From: CAVQOB01 sp963714325
GTDB taxonomy: Bacteria > Pseudomonadota > Alphaproteobacteria > Rhizobiales > Hyphomicrobiaceae
DNA length: 64,000 nucleotides
Assembly: GCA_963714325.1 (NCBI GenBank)
Contig: CAVQOB010000008.1
Location: 655,929 to 719,928 of the forward strand
Direction: 5' to 3'
Shown here piece by piece: positions 29,357-36,950 of this stretch. The notes under the pieces were generated by a model that worked only from the letters and a program-made list of their open reading frames with translations, searched no databases and was not told where the DNA came from. Every line of letters starts with the position of its first letter. Position 1 is the first letter of the stretch. The position numbers and the translations under genes were made by a program.

Positions 29357-29439
29357 AGAGGAAGAGGAAGGCTAGGGCCTTCGTGACGGGCTTGGAAGCC
29401 GAGAGAGTGTCTCGCGGCGGCCCGTCATGGAGACCTGCA
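29357..29439 (+). promoter_or_regulatory. Structured 5' leader of the ParB-like gene (leader copy B)
   Basis: AGAGGAAGAGG (29357-29367); hairpin GAAGGC-TAGG-GCCTTC (29367-29382); CGTGACGGGC, whose GACGGGC (29385-29391) pairs perfectly with GCCCGTC (29420-29426); inner stem GCCG (29398-29401) with CGGC (29415-29418), continued by GAGA/TCTC-type pairs around loop GTG; then GGAGACC (29429-29435). Blocks match leader A, while the stems differ by paired substitutions. Confidence 0.68.
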
Positions 29440-31557
29440 ATGGCCAAACAGCCTGCAAAAATCACCCTCAGCCCGTCGCGTGACATTCCCTTCGACCATC
29501 TGATCCTGTCACAATCCAATGTCCGCCGCGTGAAGGCCGGGGTGTCGATCCCCGAACTTGCTGAGGATATCGCGCGCCGGACTCTGCTTCAGAGCCTCAA
29601 CGTGCGCCCGGTGCTTGATGCCGAAGGTCAGGAGACCGGCATCTTCGAAGTTCCAGCCGGTGGCCGACGCTACCGCGCCCTTGAACATTTGGTGAAACAG
29701 AAGCGCCTGGCGCGCACCGCGCCGATTCCCTGCATCGTCAAGGCGGCGGACAATGACGTTTCGGCGGAAGAAGACAGCTATGCCGAAAACGCGCACCGAG
29801 AGCAGTTGCATCCGCTCGACCAATTCCGGGCCATGCAGGCCATGGTCGACAAGGGCAGCGCCGCCGAAGACATCGCCGCGCATTTCATGACCACGCCCGC
29901 TGTCGTCCGCCAGCGTCTCAAACTGGCGTCGGTCTCGCCCAAACTCCACGACATTTACGCTGAGGACGGCATGTCGCTGGACCAGTTGATGGCGTTCACC
30001 GTGTCCGAAGATCATGAGCGCCAGGAGCAGGTGTGGGAAATGCTTACCCATAGCTTCAACAAATCCGCCGCCTACATCCGCCAGCGCCTGACGGAAAACA
30101 GCGTCCGGGTTGCCGACAAGCGGGTGCGGTTCGTGTCCGTCGATGCCTATGTCGCAGCAGGCGGCGGCGTGATGCGCGACCTGTTCGAGGACGATGACGG
30201 GGGCTGGCTCACCGATCCCGCACTGCTCGACCGCTTGGTCGACGCGAAACTTGCCGCCGAGGGCAACCGGATTGGCACCGAAGGCTGGAAATGGGTGGCG
30301 ACCTCGGTCGATCTGCCATGGAATGCGACCAACGGACACCGTGAGATTGTTGGCGCAGAATTGCCCATGACTGAGGATGAGCAGGCAAGACTCACGGCGC
30401 TTCAGGCTGAAATCGAGCAGATCGAGGCGGAATGGGCCGACGACCCCAACGTGCCGCAGGACGTCTATGCGCGGATCGAAGGGCTTGAAACGGAAATCGG
30501 CCAGCTGGTCGACCGGCCCATGGTTTTCGATCCTGCCGAAATGGCAATCGCCGGTGCCTTTGTGACGATCGAGGCGGATGGTTCGCTTTGCATTGAGCGG
30601 GGCTACGTCCGAGCCGAAGACGAACCGGTGGTGGAAGTGGGCAGCGAAGACGATGGCTCCGGGGTCGATCCCGTTTCGGGCGAGCCAATTCCTGGCGCAA
30701 ACCACCGTGGGACCGCACCAAACGCCAGCGGTTCGGCACCTATCGCAACGGATGAAGAAGATGCCGACGATGACATCCTCAAGCCGTTGCCCGACCGCCT
30801 GGTTGCCGACCTGACCGCCTGGCGCACACTCGCGTTGCAGGATGCCTTTGCACAAAGCCCCGCCACAGCCTTCGCGACGGTGCTGCACGCGCTCGTGCTC
30901 GACACTTTCTACAGCTACAGCCGTGAGAGCTGCCTGCAACTTTCGCTGAACCGGGTGTCCTTTGCCAATCCACCTGCAGGTCTGCGCGACAGTGCTCCCG
31001 CGCGGGCCATCGCCGAGCGCATGAAGCGCTGGGAGGATCGGCTGCCGGAGTCCGACAAGGAGCTTTGGGACGCGCTTCTGGCCTTCGACGCCGATGAGCA
31101 GGCCAGTCTGTTCGCCCATTGCACATCGCTGGCGGTGAACGCGCAGGCCGAGATCGTCCCCAAGTACGACAATGGCCGGGTGTCGACGCACAGCGTTGCA
31201 CGCCGCATCGCTCACAGCCACGTCCTGGCGCATGCCGTTGGTCTTGATGTCGTGGCGGCAGGCTGGAAGCCCACAGTCGATGGCTATTTCCGCAGCGTGA
31301 CCAAGCCGCGCATCCTTGCCGATGTGACCGAAGCGCGCGGAGAGCAGTTCGCTGGCATGATCGATCACCTGAAAAAAGGCGACATGGCCCGCGAAGCGGA
31401 ACGGCTGCTGGAAGATGCCCACTGGCTTCCAGAGCCGCTGCGGACGCCCGACGCCGACGGTGGTCATGGCGCTACGCCTGACGTTGATCGTGAAGGGCTC
31501 GAGCTACCCGCGTTCCTTGATGATGACGAGGCGGCTTACGCGATCGCCGCCGAATGA
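29440..31557 (+). CDS. ParB/Srx-domain plasmid protein
   Basis: 705 residues. The N-terminal ParB/sulfiredoxin-like nuclease domain has ILSQSNVRRVKAGVSIPELA and the FEVPAGGRRYRALEHLV box, followed by a ParB HTH region (DQFRAMQAMVDKGSAAEDIA, TTPAVVRQRLKLASVSPKL). The remaining 450 residues include an acidic linker with a VGSEDDGSGVDPVSG repeat and a C-terminal domain typical of large plasmid ParB-like proteins (KorB/YefA-like). Such proteins are common next to ardC; a role in partition or plasmid DNA handling is likely but no parA neighbour exists. Start chosen at ATG 29440 because of the GGAGACC leader. Intact. Confidence 0.85.
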   Translation: MAKQPAKITLSPSRDIPFDHLILSQSNVRRVKAGVSIPELAEDIARRTLLQSLNVRPVLDAEGQETGIFEVPAGGRRYRALEHLVKQKRLARTAPIPCIVKAADNDVSAEEDSYAENAHREQLHPLDQFRAMQAMVDKGSAAEDIAAHFMTTPAVVRQRLKLASVSPKLHDIYAEDGMSLDQLMAFTVSEDHERQEQVWEMLTHSFNKSAAYIRQRLTENSVRVADKRVRFVSVDAYVAAGGGVMRDLFEDDDGGWLTDPALLDRLVDAKLAAEGNRIGTEGWKWVATSVDLPWNATNGHREIVGAELPMTEDEQARLTALQAEIEQIEAEWADDPNVPQDVYARIEGLETEIGQLVDRPMVFDPAEMAIAGAFVTIEADGSLCIERGYVRAEDEPVVEVGSEDDGSGVDPVSGEPIPGANHRGTAPNASGSAPIATDEEDADDDILKPLPDRLVADLTAWRTLALQDAFAQSPATAFATVLHALVLDTFYSYSRESCLQLSLNRVSFANPPAGLRDSAPARAIAERMKRWEDRLPESDKELWDALLAFDADEQASLFAHCTSLAVNAQAEIVPKYDNGRVSTHSVARRIAHSHVLAHAVGLDVVAAGWKPTVDGYFRSVTKPRILADVTEARGEQFAGMIDHLKKGDMAREAERLLEDAHWLPEPLRTPDADGGHGATPDVDREGLELPAFLDDDEAAYAIAAE

Positions 31558-31603
31558 TCCGAACCGCGCGGGTTCAACATCCCGACTGTTTTTATCTCAC
31601 TCA

Positions 31604-31635
31604 GGCCCGGCCACCGCGCCGGGCCGCCTCTTTTT
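31604..31635 (+). terminator. Rho-independent terminator after the ParB-like gene
   Basis: Perfect stem GGCCCGGC (31604-31611) and GCCGGGCC (31618-31625), loop of 6, then gcctcTTTTT. It is followed at once by GAGGAGACC, the ribosome-binding site of the next gene, so read-through past this hairpin may set downstream expression. Confidence 0.85.
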
Positions 31636-31648
31636 GAGGAGACCTCAC

Positions 31649-31699
31649 ATGCCGAAAACCAGTGCTCCCGTGCCCTGCTGGGGAGGACGCCATGGCTGA
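31649..31699 (+). CDS. Possible 16-residue leader peptide MPKTSAPVPCWGGRHG
   Basis: ATG 31649 follows GGAGACC by 5 nt, the same arrangement that starts ardC and the parB-like gene. The short frame ends in a TGA inside the first codons of the following gene (ATG 31692), giving translational overlap. Could be a coupling peptide, or a sign that an indel has cut off the true N-terminus of the next protein. Confidence 0.35.
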   Translation: MPKTSAPVPCWGGRHG

Positions 31700-32198
31700 C
31701 TATCATTCACCAACGGTCGTGCAACCGGACATCCCAGTCGCGGCGATGACCCCGCTCGAACGCCGTTTGCTGTGCGAACTGTTCGAGCATGAAGGCAATG
31801 ACCAAGCGGTCTACTTTTTCGCCAGCGATAATGTCGCCGACACGGCTTGGATCGCGACCGCTGAACTGGTCGAATTGCTCGGTCAGGATAATGGCATGGT
31901 CAGTCGCATCGCTGACGTGGTGCGCGCGGAAATTGCCAAGGGTGATCTTGGCGAAGACGAGTTCGAGCTCGATTTCTCGATGATCGGCTATGACCTGATA
32001 TTCCAGGACATTGTCCGGCGATCGCCTGACCTTGACCATGTGCAGATCATCGCAGCGTGGACCTGCACGAAGATGCGGCCCGACGGCTTTGGCGGGATGG
32101 CGACCGTCATAACGGCTGACGAGGTCCATTCGATGTCGACCGCGTCCTACATCGAAGAGGTGCTCGGGCGTTTGGGCGAGCCACCGCCCTCCACCTGA
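31692..32198 (+). CDS. Plasmid-type hypothetical protein (168 aa)
   Basis: Not recognised as a named family; similar acidic proteins accompany ardC and parB-like genes in Sphingomonadales plasmids. Contains VAAMTPLERRLLCELFEHEG, VYFFASDNVADTAWIATAEL, and EFELDFSMIGYDLIFQDIVRR. Rich in Asp and Glu (predicted strongly acidic), no signal peptide or membrane segment, so cytoplasmic. ATG 31692 is chosen for its GGGAGGA at 31681-31687; an alternative start would be fused to the small upstream frame. Flanked by terminator hairpins on both sides. Confidence 0.7.
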   Translation: MADYHSPTVVQPDIPVAAMTPLERRLLCELFEHEGNDQAVYFFASDNVADTAWIATAELVELLGQDNGMVSRIADVVRAEIAKGDLGEDEFELDFSMIGYDLIFQDIVRRSPDLDHVQIIAAWTCTKMRPDGFGGMATVITADEVHSMSTASYIEEVLGRLGEPPPST

Positions 32199-32225
32199 AA
32201 TTTCCCGTCCAATCATCCCACGAAG

Positions 32226-32254
32226 CCCGGCCATTGCGCCGGGTTTTCGCGTTT
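32226..32254 (+). terminator. Rho-independent terminator
   Basis: Stem CCCGGC (32226-32231) and GCCGGG (32238-32243), loop of 6, followed by TTTTCGCGTTTT. Again immediately upstream of a GGAGACCTG ribosome-binding segment, repeating the terminator-GGAGACC-ATG arrangement seen at 31604. Confidence 0.8.
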
Positions 32255-32269
32255 TAAGGAGACCTGAAA

Positions 32270-32746
32270 ATGTCAGCGCAATACATCTACGACACCGCCC
32301 CCTTGGGCAGCCTCATCCGCTATTCGAACGGCGAGCCGCGCCCGCCCGAGCGTTTTCGCCGCAAACTTGCCGCTTGGAACAACGACAACGGCACCGGCCG
32401 GCTCGTTGAACGCTACCCCGGCCAGGTTACCGACAACTACCGTTCGCCGGCGCATTTCATGCTCCATCTGGCGACCTACGGCAGTCAGGGCGTCATCGTC
32501 ATGACCGTGCGCCGCGCCTACAGCGTCGAAAGCCCGCTCAATTTCGAGATCATCGACACGCCGAAACCTGGTCAAGTCCGCGTCTTGACCACGTTTCGGG
32601 ATAAGGACGAATTGCGCCACCTCGCAGCCGACATGGCATCGGCAGAAGCATGGATGCGCGACAATCCCTATTCCGGGATGCGCGCCGAGATTGTGACCGA
32701 CGCTGATCTGGCCGTTCTGCCCTCTGAACTCAGGAGGGCGGCATGA
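32270..32746 (+). CDS. Plasmid-type hypothetical protein (158 aa)
   Basis: No family recognised. Basic to neutral soluble protein: IYDTAPLGSLIRYSNGEPRP, PERFRRKLAAWNNDNGTGRL, SPAHFMLHLATYGSQGVIVM, and an acidic C-terminal part. GGAGACCTG lies before the ATG at 32270. Stop overlaps the start of the DUF7007 gene by 4 bp, so the two are translationally coupled and probably work together. The same pair is, to my recollection, common on alphaproteobacterial plasmids. Confidence 0.7.
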   Translation: MSAQYIYDTAPLGSLIRYSNGEPRPPERFRRKLAAWNNDNGTGRLVERYPGQVTDNYRSPAHFMLHLATYGSQGVIVMTVRRAYSVESPLNFEIIDTPKPGQVRVLTTFRDKDELRHLAADMASAEAWMRDNPYSGMRAEIVTDADLAVLPSELRRAA

Positions 32747-33558
32747 ACGACATCAGTGTCGAATATGGCACGACGAGCGACGGCCTTATGGCCGCACGGG
32801 TCGATGGGCTCGCCTATATCGCCATTCCGCTCAAGGAAGGCTTCTCGATCGTGTCCGGCTGGAAGCTCAACCGACCGATTGGCGAATGGTCCCGGTCAGA
32901 TGTCTATTGCGCCGAAGGTGCAGTGGCTGATGAAGTCTCCTTCCGCGCCTATATTGCCGACATCGCGCTGCATGTCCGCCAGCGCAACGCCCTCGGCCGC
33001 GTCGATACGATCCTGCGCGTTTCCACGCCTTGGGGCATGTCTCAATCGGCGACCATCTACGCTGAGGGGATCGTCTTTCATTCCACTGCCGGTCATGGCG
33101 GCTTCAAGCTCGACCGGGCACGCAATGCGGGGATGCATCCCGCGTTGCGACTATCTGGCGGCTGGTATGAAGAAGACGCCGAATGGGCGCTCGTCGCCGC
33201 AGGTTACCCGGACCTGTTCACCTACCGCGAACAGGCAATGGCAGACAGGGCGTTGCGGGATTGGTATCCCGATGCTTGGGAGGCCGTCCATGGCCGCGAG
33301 TTGTCAGCGGCAGAATCTTTCACCCGTGACCGCCAGCAGTTTGCCCGCCGCCACGCAAAGGACTGGGTGGTGATTTCTGCCGTTCGATCATCCGATCATC
33401 CTGGCATGGTTGAGGCGCTGGCCACCGTCGGAGGGGATCGGAATAGCCAAGAAACGCGACGATTTCTGGTGCGGGTCGGAGAATATGCAGCCGGACGCCA
33501 TGGGTTTGTTATCGTTCCAGCGCTCCACCAAGACATGTCACGCAGCGGAATTTGCTAA
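32743..33558 (+). CDS. DUF7007-like plasmid protein
   Basis: 271 residues, soluble. The core GIVFHSTAGHGGFKLDRARN followed by HPALRLSGGWYEEDAEWALV is what I recall as the DUF7007 domain, found on plasmids and phage-like elements beside antirestriction genes. The HSTAGHGGF stretch looks like a catalytic or binding loop but no activity is known. Last backbone gene before the phosphorothioation island. Intact. Confidence 0.65.
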   Translation: MNDISVEYGTTSDGLMAARVDGLAYIAIPLKEGFSIVSGWKLNRPIGEWSRSDVYCAEGAVADEVSFRAYIADIALHVRQRNALGRVDTILRVSTPWGMSQSATIYAEGIVFHSTAGHGGFKLDRARNAGMHPALRLSGGWYEEDAEWALVAAGYPDLFTYREQAMADRALRDWYPDAWEAVHGRELSAAESFTRDRQQFARRHAKDWVVISAVRSSDHPGMVEALATVGGDRNSQETRRFLVRVGEYAAGRHGFVIVPALHQDMSRSGIC

Positions 33559-33742
33559 CGGCAAGGTGTGCGGACCATCCGGAACGTCAGTTTCAGGCAT
33601 GTCTATCGACAAACCCGCCGATAGTGCAGGTCCTCAGGCCGCCTTCCGCGATGCCGTCAATGACCGTGATCAACACTGAAGAAGCGCGCATTTTCATCGT
33701 GACGCTTTTCCATCGACGCCAACATCGCTTCTCTGTCCGAGT
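33559..33742. other. Intergenic region at the left edge of the defence island
   Basis: 184 bp. The only frame of note is a 26-codon one at 33599-33679 starting MSIDKPADSAG, without a good ribosome-binding site; it may be a remnant of a backbone gene cut by the island. No inverted terminal repeats or target-site duplication could be recognised. Confidence 0.35.
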
Positions 33743-34351
33743 TCACTGGGCGCGCTCGAAGATAAAGCTGCGCCAACGATAAGGCTCCCGTCCCAGCGCA
33801 TCCCCAGCCTCGGCACGGTCGACGCAGACCAAACCGGCAGCCTCAGCAGCCGCAAAAATTTCGTCGTCCGAATGTGCAAAGAAAATGCCAACGGGCTCCC
33901 CCGACATTGGCTGGCGGACATTGATCCCGATGCGCCCGCCCGGTTCTAGCAACTCCGCCATGGTCATGAAGCTCTTAGTCAAGTCAGTCGGCGGGACCAA
34001 CATCAGCACAGCCGAACAGAGGATTAGATCAAAACGGCCAATACTCGGCAGATTCGCGCTAAGTCCGGTAGCCGGTCATCGATCCAGCGAATGCCAGAGG
34101 TCGCTCGCCGCCCCGATAGAACGAAGTCCGGTGGATGGTCTACGGCGGTGACGTTGAGGCCATGGGCCGCCAGAGCGCGAGCATCTCGCCCGCTGCCCGC
34201 TCCAATATCGAGCGCCGCGCCCACGCGCTGGCAAGTAGCGACCCAGCAACGGATGTACTGCCTCAAAAGTGACACTATCATATCGTGCGGCAAAACCTTC
34301 TGCGTCGCGATCATAGTAATCCGCGGCTTCGATTTGATCGGATATGGGCAT
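33743..34351 (-). CDS. Class I SAM-dependent methyltransferase, frameshifted
   Basis: About 200 residues after correcting indels near 34220 and 34030. N-terminus MPISDQIEAADYYDRDAEGF; motif I ALDIGAGSGRDARALAAHG, then VTAVDHPPDF, FDLILCSAVLMLV, and LLEPGGRIGINVRQP. This is the small-molecule/protein type class I fold, without the NPPY motif of N6-adenine or N4-cytosine DNA methylases. ATG overlaps the stop of the upstream membrane-protein gene by 1 bp (TAATG). The substrate is unknown; its position beside the sspA promoter suggests membership of the defence island. Confidence 0.75.
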
Positions 34352-34777
34352 TAATTGCCAGACTTGTGACGGGTGACTTGGTGAAATACGCGGTAGGGAT
34401 TGCACGCGGCGATGCCTGAACCGACCGCGGAAAAGAGCAGCATCGCGGAAAAAATTTTTACAATCGTGTAATCGCCTTTCGTCCGGCGCTTCCCATCATA
34501 GTCTCTAATATCGTCAAGAACCCGCTGCATGACCCAGCGTAAACGGACCAACGCCCCAATCATAAGGAGATTGGCAAGGCAGGCGAATACCAACAGCATC
34601 GAGCGCGCCGAGTCGCTGAGAGCGAAACTCGCTACAGCAAACCACAATCCGCCCGTTAGCGACATGATGATCAGCGGCGATTGCCACAGAAATCCATTGA
34701 GCGAGCGAAAATCCTCGCAGCGCTGCTCGTAAATCACCTTCTGATCGCGCGTTCAAATCGGCTACTTCGTTACTCAT
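34351..34777 (-). CDS. Small polytopic membrane protein, frameshifted near its N-terminus
   Basis: About 140 residues: MSNEVADLNARSE, one indel near 34740, then YEQRCEDFRSLNGFLWQSPL and three hydrophobic helices (IIMSLTGGLWFAVASFAL, LLVFACLANLLMIGALVRL, IFSAMLLFSAVGSGIAA). The soluble loop between helices 2 and 3 is basic. GGAGAG lies before ATG 34777. I do not recognise the family; the layout recalls SLATT-type defence effectors but no motif proves this. Forms a two-gene operon with the methyltransferase, divergent from sspA. Confidence 0.55.
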
Positions 34778-34813
34778 GAAGCACACTCTCCTCTCGCGAA
34801 TATCCCATAGCAT

Positions 34814-34841
34814 GGTACTTCGCGTAGTGCGCGAGGGTACA
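34814..34841 (+). promoter_or_regulatory. Imperfect palindrome at the sspA start
   Basis: GTAC-TT-CGCG (34815-34824) faces CGCGAG-GGTAC (34830-34840) across TAGTG. It lies within the 64-bp divergent region and touches the sspA start codon, overlapping GAGGG, its likely ribosome-binding site. A repressor bound here could shut off both operons; no regulator gene is obvious in the island. Confidence 0.4.
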
Positions 34842-35945
34842 TGAGCGATTTTAACGCCGATTTATCTCGATGGCTTCGCCACTTTGCCGCTCGCTCCGGA
34901 AGCTCGCAACGCAATTTTGTCGGTCTGGGACCATCCTGGCAATGCCGGATCGCCTAATGTGGCTGGAGAGCGTGCCGCAAGTATCGTCGCCGATGGTCGT
35001 GCGCGAGGTGGCAGCGCTGATCGGCGCAGCGCCAGCCGAGATCATTTTCACATCTGGGGCAACCGAAGCCAACAATTTGGCGTTGCTTGGCGTAGGCCGC
35101 TTGCAGCAGGGCTGTATCCCTGCGCGGCACCGCGTATTGTACGTCTCGGGTGGAACACAAAGCGGTCTTGGAGCCGGCACAAATGCTCGCAAAGCTCGGA
35201 TTTTCGGTCAGCGTCGCCCCGGTAGATAAAGATGGCAGGCTAGATCTCGCCGCGTTCGAAGCGCTGCTTAGCGACGACATACTGCTTGCATCGATTATGA
35301 TGGTCAACAATGAAACAGGCGTCATTCAGCCGGTTGCCGAGGCAGCGGCGCTAGTCCACGCGATGGGCGGTCTGATGCATAGCGATGCTGCACAAGCCGC
35401 CGGCAAGATCGCGATAGACGTGATCGATCTCGACGTCGATTATCTCAGCTTATCGGCGCACAAATGCTATGGCCCAATGGGTGTCGGCGCACTTTATGTC
35501 GCGGCTCACGCGCCCAAAGCCGGCAGCCTTTGCTCCATGGCGGTGGCCAGCAGGATGCAGTGCGTCCCGGTACTGAGCCAGTGGCACTGATCGCCGGCTT
35601 CGGGGCTGCCGCCAAAGTCGCTCGGGCGCGGCTTGAGGAGCGATCGTCACCATGGGCGCATTTTGATTGGCGCTCTTCTCGACGGGCTTGCATCGCGTCA
35701 GTTGCGGTTTCGCCGGATCACCGGGGAAGCGGCGGTGGTTCCCGGCAGCGCCGCACTTCAGTTGATGACGTGGATGCCGACCAATTGTGCGCCACTGTCG
35801 CCCGTGACGTATCGCTTTCGACGGGATCGGCGTGCACATCGGGTCAAATAAGAAATCGCATGTACTTGAAGCAATTGGGTTTTCTGAGTTGGATGCACGT
35901 CGTATAATCCGGATTTTCTGCCATCGCTATCAAGATGTCAGCTGA
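34841..35945 (+). CDS. sspA: Cysteine desulfurase of the phosphorothioation system (SspA/DndA-like), frameshifted
   Basis: PLP enzyme (NifS/IscS class) that takes sulfur from L-cysteine as a persulfide and hands it to the DNA-modifying partners. Readable blocks across several frames: IYLDGFATLPLAPEARNAIL, EIIFTSGATEANNLALLG, SIMMVNNETGVIQPV, HSDAAQAAGKI, the PLP lysine in SLSAHKCYGPMGVGALY, and the catalytic cysteine in STGSACTSGQ, ending FSELDARRIIRIF. Frame changes near 34853, 35000, 35130, 35520, 35690 and 35860 are needed. ATG 34841 (MSDF...) with GAGGG before it. First gene of the plus-strand sspABCD operon. A housekeeping IscS is unlikely given the context. Confidence 0.85.
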
Positions 35946-35968
35946 GATCGACGCTGCGGCTGAGCACA

Positions 35969-36896
35969 TTGTGGCCGCCGCAAATCAATCTCGGCTTGCA
36001 GCTGGAGAGGTTCGCCAGTAGCGTTCCCGTATGCGGCGAGGAACTAGTAAAATTTGATTCAAGAGGGCAGTTTGCGGGACATGAGACTTTTCCGCTCCGC
36101 CTCCTGTGGTTGAAAAAGGCATTTGACGCTATCGGCGATGGAGCCGACGCGAGAACATTCCAGGAACAAGATGCTATCGCACGTTTTGGTGTCGGCCGCA
36201 ATATGGCGGTCTCGATGCGCTATTGGGCGCTGGCTACCGGCTTTTTCGCTGAACAGGACCGGGTGATCTCGCCTACGCCGCTAGGCCGTGCCATTCTCGC
36301 CGACGACGGCCTCGACCCCTATCTCGAACAGGCCGCCACGATTTGGCTCGCGCATTGGCGTGTGGCCTCCACGCCCGACATGACGACGACGGCATATTAT
36401 GCCTTCAATCACCTCAGTGCGATCGAGTTCGATCCGACCATGCTCGTCGAAGAATTGTTCGCGCTTGTCGAGAACAATGGCTGGCGGGCGACGCGCGGGA
36501 ACGCTTAAGCGCGACATCGAAGTCTTTCTGCGTAGCTATGTTCGGCGCGGTGACAGCCTCAATGAGGATGCGGCCGAGCCGTTGCTGGCCGAACTCGCGA
36601 TCATCCGCGAAGCGCGCCTCGGGGGTTGGTATGAGTTCGTGCGTGGTCCCAAACCTAGCCTGCACGACGCAATCTTCGCCTATGCACTCGGCGATTATTG
36701 GGACCGGTCAGGGGGATCGACCACGCTGACCGCCGAACAGATTTGCTATGCGCCTGGCTCACCGGGCCGCGTGTTCAAGCTCGACGAAGATAGCGTGGTT
36801 ACGCGCCTGATGCGGCTCGATGACCTAACCGACAGTGCTTGGCAGTGGGTCGATACGGCAGGACTGCGCCAGATCCAACGGACGGGCGACGTTTGA
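35969..36896 (+). CDS. sspB: DUF4007 protein (SspB-like nicking component), frameshifted
   Basis: DUF4007 protein; SspB of the SspABCD system is a member and nicks DNA during single-strand phosphorothioation. Signature VKFDSRGQFAGHETFPLRLL near the start, then ARFGVGRNMAVSMRYWALAT, TTTAYYAFNHLSAIEF, and after an indel near 36505 KRDIEVFLRSYVRRGD, LLAELAIIREARLGGWYEF and the C-terminal VFKLDEDSVVTRL and WVDTAGLRQIQR. About 300 residues. The start is uncertain: TTG 35969 is the first in-frame candidate and the true ATG may be hidden by an indel. Confidence 0.85.
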
Positions 36897-36950
36897 TGCG
36901 ATGACCACGCTCAACCTTGCCTATCCTCGATCAAGCCTGAGGGCGGCGGC

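Noticed and set aside
29509..31467. Long 652-codon minus-strand open frame
   Set aside because: Exactly antisense to the ParB-like gene, which has clear family motifs; the opposite frame has none and is a by-product of high G+C codon bias.
34841..35945. Housekeeping iscS or nifS
   Set aside because: No iron-sulfur cluster genes nearby; directly followed by the DUF4007 gene, and divergence from IscS in the N-terminal LDGFATLPLAPEA block fits DndA/SspA types.
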